From a bacterium (lineage in GTDB: Bacteria; UBP6; UBA1177): a DNA stretch of 64,000 nucleotides. A program made the position numbers and the translations under genes. Location: positions 1 to 64,000 of the forward strand of contig JAGCUA010000047.1 of assembly GCA_017963125.1 (NCBI GenBank), read 5' to 3'. Positions 58,848-64,000 of the stretch are shown here, one piece after another. The stretch's first letter is position 1. Each line of letters starts with the position of its first letter. Below the pieces are notes generated by a model. The model saw only the letters and a list, made by a program, of their open reading frames with translations. It did not search any database and was not told the origin of the DNA.

Positions 58848-60737
58848 CTAACTCCTCCCCTCAAGAATGGCACGCGTTTCGCTGTCGCCGGTCTTTTTTC
58901 CTTTTTCGACCCAGTTACGCATCGCCATATTCTTCGCGGCTCTCTGCATGACAAACCCGAAAACCTGTTTTTTAAGTGGTAAGTATTTGTTTTTATTGAA
59001 TATATTTCCATGGAGCGTAAACAAAAATTCCAGATGTTCCAGCATCGGCGTTATCATTTCACCTTTCATCAGACCGAGCAGAAGATCTATCTCTTCTTTG
59101 TCCAACGACAGAAATTCCGGACTTGTTATCCTTCTTTTCACCTGCATGAGGACCATCGAAGGATTGCTTAATTTATTTAACGATTTCAATGCAGCGATCC
59201 TTAACTCCCTGTTTTCGGAAAATATCATCGAGCCCGGCAGATCGAAAAACTCATTCCTCCCTGAAGCCAGAATACGGTCCATATAGCGCTCGTAATCGGT
59301 AAGATTGAACTTCGAGCGGTTCGCCGGTTTGAAAATTTCGTTGAAAATGCTCTTTACCTTCATATCCTTGACTTTTACAAGGTTTTCGACAGCCATGATC
59401 CTGACTTCCTCGTCTGGACAAAAAACGGCGCGTTCCCAATATTCAAGGTTCTCGTCTGCGTCATAAATACTTAAAACTCGTGCAGCTTCTATCCTTATCT
59501 GCTTTACCTCGTGGTTCATGACTTCGCGGACCTGTGGAAGAAATTCCGGGTTGTAGGCAAATCTCAGGATGTAAAGGAAATTTCTGACAATGTGCCAGTC
59601 CGGATTTTCAATGAATCTCTGGACAACGTCCTTGTCTTTAAGGTTCTTTGCCAATCCTTCAAGACATGCGAGACGCACTTCTTTGTTATCAAGTTCGCAA
59701 AGCTTGGTGAAGGCCGTTTCAAACTGCTCTTCGCTGATAAGATTGAGCAGATTGCTGAAGCTCCTGATCTGTGAAGAATCTATTCCGTAAGCGACTTCAA
59801 AAACTGTATTGAGAAAATCTTCGGACTTTATTCTGTCAAGGACTTCCTTAATTTTCTGGTAAATTACACTTTTTACATCTTTTATATTTTTCTCTAATAA
59901 AATCAGGTCGTTAATATAAATAAAACCTGAAATGAAATCAGCGTTCTGAATATTCTTGATGGCGTATTCGCATATCTTGCCGACAATATTTCTGTTAGAT
60001 TCCCTGTCTGGATTGGAAAGAATGACATTTACAGCTCTTTCAAGATATTTTTTGACGACGGCATCTTTTCCGCAGCTTTCTGCCCACTTGTTGAATTTTT
60101 CCATGTCAACTACCGGCAGCATATTGAATTCATTGGATATTGCTGAAAGTTCGTTGACGTTCTGAGGACGCATCGAAAAGAGTTCAGCCGGCGTTACAGG
60201 TTTGATATCGCTTTTAAACCAGCTCTCCTGCCACGGCTCCGGATCGCCCATGTCCGGGTCGGAAATAGTTCCGATATGGGTTATTCCGTAATCCCACAGT
60301 CTTGTGTTGAAATCGTAGTCCAGCAGAGTATAGTTCAGTGTTTCCTGAATTACTGCGAAAAAGTTGACTATCTCTTCAGGAGTTATTCCTTTTACAAAAT
60401 ATAACTCTCTGATTTCATTGGTTAAAAATATGTTTCTAAATTTTCTTTCGCCTTCATCGAAGAGCTTGATCTTGCGTTCCTGATAATAAAAACCGACTTT
60501 TTTCGTCGTAACTGTGGCGAAAGGAAGAAGATTGTGTATCACATCCATGTTCTGCTTCATTGTCTCGGTGAATTCGGCAAATATTTTATCGCGCACAGAG
60601 TAGATTTCTGTCATCTTCGACACTTTGACAAGCATTGCCATGATAGAGCGGATACCTCTGTAAAGCTGAGCTTTCTGTTCAAGCGGAATCGATTTGAAGT
60701 ATTCTGTAAGTTCCAGTTTTTTTCCTATATACAGCAT
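58848..60737 (-). CDS. HEAT-repeat-like protein of unknown function
   Basis: A 629-residue soluble protein. The C-terminal half has helical repeats such as VRLACLEGLAKNLKDKDVVQRF, QIRIEAARVLSIYDADENLEYW and VRIMAVENLVKVKDMKVKSIF, typical of HEAT repeats. The N-terminal half is helical and unknown. It probably acts together with the next gene, whose start codon lies 2 nt after its stop. Confidence 0.6.
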   Translation of the reverse strand: MLYIGKKLELTEYFKSIPLEQKAQLYRGIRSIMAMLVKVSKMTEIYSVRDKIFAEFTETMKQNMDVIHNLLPFATVTTKKVGFYYQERKIKLFDEGERKFRNIFLTNEIRELYFVKGITPEEIVNFFAVIQETLNYTLLDYDFNTRLWDYGITHIGTISDPDMGDPEPWQESWFKSDIKPVTPAELFSMRPQNVNELSAISNEFNMLPVVDMEKFNKWAESCGKDAVVKKYLERAVNVILSNPDRESNRNIVGKICEYAIKNIQNADFISGFIYINDLILLEKNIKDVKSVIYQKIKEVLDRIKSEDFLNTVFEVAYGIDSSQIRSFSNLLNLISEEQFETAFTKLCELDNKEVRLACLEGLAKNLKDKDVVQRFIENPDWHIVRNFLYILRFAYNPEFLPQVREVMNHEVKQIRIEAARVLSIYDADENLEYWERAVFCPDEEVRIMAVENLVKVKDMKVKSIFNEIFKPANRSKFNLTDYERYMDRILASGRNEFFDLPGSMIFSENRELRIAALKSLNKLSNPSMVLMQVKRRITSPEFLSLDKEEIDLLLGLMKGEMITPMLEHLEFLFTLHGNIFNKNKYLPLKKQVFGFVMQRAAKNMAMRNWVEKGKKTGDSETRAILEGRS

Positions 60738-60857
60738 TTCTCCCTCCCAAAAAGTCCAGATATTTTATGTTTTTTTGTTATTTATTCAATAAATCGTGCT
60801 TATTTTTTTCCAATGTATAGAATCGGCATTGTTAAGGTTTTGGAAAAGGAGAAAAAA

Positions 60858-61553
60858 ATGATAAAAAAACTTATCGGAGGACACCGCGGAAGCCCGAAAA
60901 AGGCTCACGAAAACACTATTGAAAGTTTTTCAGCCGCAATTTCCGACGGAGCTGATTTCATAGAATTCGATGTCAGGTATTCAAAGGACAGAAAGCTGAT
61001 AATTCATCATGATCCCGCTTTGAAAGGGCATATACTAAAAGAAATGAATTACGACGAAATAGTGAAACTTTCATCAAGTCTCGGCTACAGAGTGCCGCTT
61101 CTCGAAGAAGTTATAAGTATGTGCAAATGGAAAATCATGCTCGATATCGAAATCAAAGAACCTGAGACCACAGAAGAAACAGTTGAAAAAACTCTGAAGT
61201 ACTTTAAACCTGAAGATTTTATAACAACTTCCTTTCACGACAGTGTTATAACAAAAATAAACAGTAATTTTAAAGGTTTAAAGACAGGGCTTCTTTTTGA
61301 CGACTCAACGAAAAAAGACCTTAGAGCAAGGATCATCAATCTAAAACCTGACTTTGTTCTGCCTGACTGCGGAAATTTCGATTTTACTGTCGGAAATCTT
61401 ATTCCTTCCCTTCCTTTTGAGACAGAAGCTGTTTACTGGAACGTCAACAGCGTTGAAGATATGCGGAAAACTCTCGGAAACGACCTTACAAACGGGATAA
61501 TATCGGACTTTCCGGATATTGCTGTCAAAGAAAACCTATGTTTTCAACGGTAA
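60858..61553 (+). CDS. Glycerophosphodiester phosphodiesterase
   Basis: A 231-residue GDPD-fold enzyme. GGHRGSPKKAHENTIESF, GADFIEFDVRYSKDRKLIIHHD and MLDIEIKEPE supply the His/Glu/Asp active site. It releases glycerol-3-phosphate from glycerophosphodiesters; no signal peptide, so cytosolic. Start ATG 60858 is chosen for its AAGGAG site. Confidence 0.88.
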   Translation: MIKKLIGGHRGSPKKAHENTIESFSAAISDGADFIEFDVRYSKDRKLIIHHDPALKGHILKEMNYDEIVKLSSSLGYRVPLLEEVISMCKWKIMLDIEIKEPETTEETVEKTLKYFKPEDFITTSFHDSVITKINSNFKGLKTGLLFDDSTKKDLRARIINLKPDFVLPDCGNFDFTVGNLIPSLPFETEAVYWNVNSVEDMRKTLGNDLTNGIISDFPDIAVKENLCFQR

Positions 61554-61636
61554 TTCAAAAAACTATTTTTTTTCTTGAAAAGTAACGAATATTTTGCAGA
61601 ATAGATGGAACTTTTGTAAGACGTCAAGAGGGCTTA

Positions 61637-62986
61637 ATGTGGAAAACAATAGTAGAAGAGCTTAAAAAAGCCGACAATAAGGAAATCAACACTTTTATAG
61701 ATGTTTTATCTCCAAAAAAAGAGTCAAGAGAAGAGATCATAATAAACTGCAAAAGCAAGTTTGCTTATGATTTTCTCAAAAAAAACAATTACTTATCTAA
61801 AATAGAAAATATAGCTAAAACTCTTTTCGATAAAGATACAGTCGTTAAATTTACCGTAGTTCCTGAAAACGAAGATAAAGTTCAGAATGAAGACATTCAG
61901 CTTGAATTTGATTTCAAAAATAAAGGAAACACCAATAAAAACAATGAAGTCATAGAACAGAACGAAGACTACAAAAACTACACTTTCGACAATTTTGTTT
62001 CAGGTCCTTCAAATGCTACGGTCTATCATGCTGCACAGACAATAGCCAAAAATCCCGGAACAGGATATAATCCTTTCTTCATATTCGGCGATTCAGGACT
62101 CGGAAAAACTCATATAATACATGCCATAGAAAACTACATAATCCAGAATAAGCATAAAAGAGTTTATTATTCTACTGCAAATCAGATGATGACAGACTAT
62201 ATCAAGTCTCTTCAAACTAAAACTGTGTCGGAATTCAGAGAAAATATAACAAAAAACGATGTTCTTCTTATAGATGATATTCAGTTTTTATCAGGAAAAA
62301 ACGGAACTCAGGACGAATTTTTCTATATATTTAACCAGTTTTACGACAAAAAAAAGCAGATAGTCTTAACATCTGATAAACACGTCAACGAAATAAACGA
62401 TATAGACGACAGACTCAGATCGCGTTTCGGTATGGGTGTAATACTCAATATAATCCCGCCCGAATACGAGACCAGAATAGCCATAATCAAAAAGAAATCT
62501 GAGCTTTTTGAGATAAACATAGACAACGAAACAGCTGATTTCATTGCATCAAACCTTAAAAACAACGTCCGTGAAATAGAAGGAGCTCTTAAAACTCTTA
62601 AAATATCCTACGAATTTATAGGAAACGACACCATAGATCTTAAATTTGCCAAAAACATCCTTAAGGACATTATAAAAAAGAAACCTACAGAAGTTGAAGA
62701 TATAATAAAAATAGTCTCTGCAACGACTAAAGTTAAACCCTCAGACATAATATCAAAGAAAAGGACGAAAGGGATTTCAATATCAAGGCAGATAGCTATA
62801 TATCTGACAAGAAAATATACTTCAAAAACTTTCAAGGAAATAGGTGAAATTTTCGGCGGAAGAGACCATTCGACCATAATAACTTCAATTTCAAACGTTG
62901 AAAAACTCATACTTGATGACGAACATATATCAAAACTTGTAGCTAAACTCAGCAACGACATAGAAATGTCAAAAGGAAGTTTATAA
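61637..62986 (+). CDS. dnaA: Chromosomal replication initiator DnaA
   Basis: A 449-residue DnaA. Domain I at the N-terminus (MWKTIVEELK), a short Asn/Glu-rich domain II (about 80-115), AAA+ domain III with IFGDSGLGKTHIIHAI (about 152) and LLIDDIQFL, and domain IV with ISRQIAIYLTRKYTSKTFKEIGEIFGGRDHSTI. It binds DnaA boxes and opens the origin. Lower in G+C than the genes to its left. Confidence 0.98.
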   Translation: MWKTIVEELKKADNKEINTFIDVLSPKKESREEIIINCKSKFAYDFLKKNNYLSKIENIAKTLFDKDTVVKFTVVPENEDKVQNEDIQLEFDFKNKGNTNKNNEVIEQNEDYKNYTFDNFVSGPSNATVYHAAQTIAKNPGTGYNPFFIFGDSGLGKTHIIHAIENYIIQNKHKRVYYSTANQMMTDYIKSLQTKTVSEFRENITKNDVLLIDDIQFLSGKNGTQDEFFYIFNQFYDKKKQIVLTSDKHVNEINDIDDRLRSRFGMGVILNIIPPEYETRIAIIKKKSELFEINIDNETADFIASNLKNNVREIEGALKTLKISYEFIGNDTIDLKFAKNILKDIIKKKPTEVEDIIKIVSATTKVKPSDIISKKRTKGISISRQIAIYLTRKYTSKTFKEIGEIFGGRDHSTIITSISNVEKLILDDEHISKLVAKLSNDIEMSKGSL

Positions 62987-63161
62987 CAAATGTTGAAAGT
63001 TAATATGTGGAAAATTAAGGACCATGAGTAGTACACAAAAAACAAACATATTTTTCAACATCAAAAAACACGATGACTTCTCTGTTTTTATTGACAATTT
63101 TTTAACTTCAAACATTATAACAAAGCTATTTATAACTGTTTTTTTTAATTAGGAGAGAATT
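62987..63161. other. dnaA-dnaN intergenic region, possible part of the origin
   Basis: Very A/T-rich. It holds DnaA-box-like words TGTGGAAAA (63005-63013), TGTTGAAAG (62991-62999) and TTTTTCAACA (63052-63061). These differ from TTATNCACA by one or two bases, so the origin call is tentative. Confidence 0.3.
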
Positions 63162-64000
63162 ATGATTAAATTAACTTTCAAAAAAGAAGAACTTCTCAAA
63201 GCTCTTGATTACTGCAGTTCATGTATCGAGAAAAAGCACCCTATGGTGATCCTTACAAACATTCTTTTCAGCTTCAAAGACAATGAATGTACTCTCAATG
63301 CAACGAATCTCGAAATCACAGTTATTGCAAAAGTCGGTCTTGAAGAACCGGCAGGAGAAGGAAAAATAGCAGTTCCTGCAAGATCTATCCATGATATATG
63401 CCGTCTTTCAAGAGCTGAGGTAATAGTTTTTGAATATGATGAATCTTCAAACGTTCTTGATGTCAAGGCTGACAAGTCAGAATATAAGGTCCCGTGCTTT
63501 GATTCTTCTGATTTTCCTGAAATTTCCGATACTTCAAAAGAATATAAATCAGTGGACATCAGTAAATTCATAAATCTCTACAAGAAAGTCCAGTTCTCAA
63601 TGGGTGATTACTTCTCAACGAACAAGGCTTATTCAGGAGTTCTTATAAAGAAAGTTAAAGATGAAAACGGAGCATCTTCAGTGGATATGGTAACGACGGA
63701 TATTCACAGGCTTTCTGTTTTAAAACTCAAAAACTTTGATGTAGATATTCCTGAGTTCGAAGACGGAATAATCATTCCTGGAAAGAATTTTGCCGAGATA
63801 ACGAAGATATTCGCAGACTGCAAAGAAGCTCAGGTAGCTATAGACAACGACAAAGAAGAAAAAATATTCATAAAGAAAGATAATGTCATATTCATTTCAA
63901 GACTTTTCAAAAATGAGTTTCCTAAATACAGTTCAATAATCAGTTCTTATGAAGTTCTTAACAGCAAGGAATTTGCAGTTATAAACAGAAAAGAACTTAT
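63162..64000 (+). CDS. dnaN: DNA polymerase III sliding clamp (3' end outside window)
   Basis: Open frame from ATG 63162 (AGGAGAG upstream) to the window edge, about 279 residues seen. MIKLTFKKEELLKALDYCSS, TLNATNLEITVIAK, VDMVTTDIHRLSV and the position after dnaA identify the beta clamp, which tethers the replicative polymerase to DNA. Confidence 0.95.
   Translation, partial: MIKLTFKKEELLKALDYCSSCIEKKHPMVILTNILFSFKDNECTLNATNLEITVIAKVGLEEPAGEGKIAVPARSIHDICRLSRAEVIVFEYDESSNVLDVKADKSEYKVPCFDSSDFPEISDTSKEYKSVDISKFINLYKKVQFSMGDYFSTNKAYSGVLIKKVKDENGASSVDMVTTDIHRLSVLKLKNFDVDIPEFEDGIIIPGKNFAEITKIFADCKEAQVAIDNDKEEKIFIKKDNVIFISRLFKNEFPKYSSIISSYEVLNSKEFAVINRKEL

Noticed and set aside
60534-60857. N-terminal extension of the phosphodiesterase frame
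   Set aside because: It overlaps the divergent HEAT-like gene and ATG 60858 has a far better ribosome-binding site.

Overview
The window carries the chromosomal replication genes dnaA and dnaN at its right end and a large accessory (defence) island on the left. The organism looks like an anaerobic, probably host-associated Gram-negative bacterium: it has an oxygen-independent ribonucleotide reductase (NrdD/NrdG), several cysteine-rich lipoproteins, and DUF4143-type and PD-(D/E)XK-AAA ATPases that are common in gut bacteria. One lipoprotein consists of Myxococcus-type cysteine-rich repeats, so a Myxococcota or deltaproteobacterial relative is my best guess, held weakly. Base composition was judged by eye only.

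Layout. 1-1143: 5' part of a lipoprotein gene running off the left edge. 1299-1590: tRNA-Gly, tRNA-Cys, tRNA-Leu. 1712-4022: cysteine-rich lipoprotein and a DUF3795 protein. 4.1-35.5 kb: the accessory island. In order it holds a prokaryotic viperin, an ankyrin protein, a small zinc-ribbon protein, nrdG-nrdD-phosphoesterase-nucleotide kinase-methylase operon, an ATPase-HEPN gene with a 41-residue membrane peptide (opposite strand), a second zinc-ribbon protein with a RavA-like ATPase lacking its P-loop, a 16-kb operon (two VWA proteins, PP2C, kinase, SF1 helicase, unknown protein, McrB-like ATPase, DUF2357 protein), a CARF-like protein with a sigma-70-like protein, and a third zinc-ribbon protein. 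35.6-54.5 kb: mixed accessory genes (ABC permease, AAA ATPases, TraB protein, two lipoproteins, two Fic proteins, a WYL regulator, an LRR/FtsK-like/HNH cluster flanked by repeats, an orphan RelB). 54.5-64 kb: core genes plsX, rpmF, DUF177, rlmI-like, two unknown proteins, a phosphodiesterase, dnaA, dnaN.

The main discovery is a 38-bp element present six times in the island (4125, 8654, 16264, 17716, 33449, 35082). Its layout is TGTCAACT, 6 nt, TTTTTCAC-like, CGCTT, 7 nt, GTGT, with the spacing fixed in five copies and two bases longer before GTG in the copy at 17716. Every copy lies on the + strand just upstream of an operon. It looks like a promoter for an alternative sigma factor, and one copy precedes the operon that encodes a CARF-like protein and a divergent sigma-70-like protein. 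I infer that an unknown nucleotide signal sensed by the CARF protein controls this sigma factor, which then switches on viperin, nucleotide-metabolism genes, the TerY-P/McrBC-like machine and the zinc-ribbon proteins. No CRISPR array or cas gene was seen. The sequence shows the motif and gene order directly; the signalling circuit is inference.
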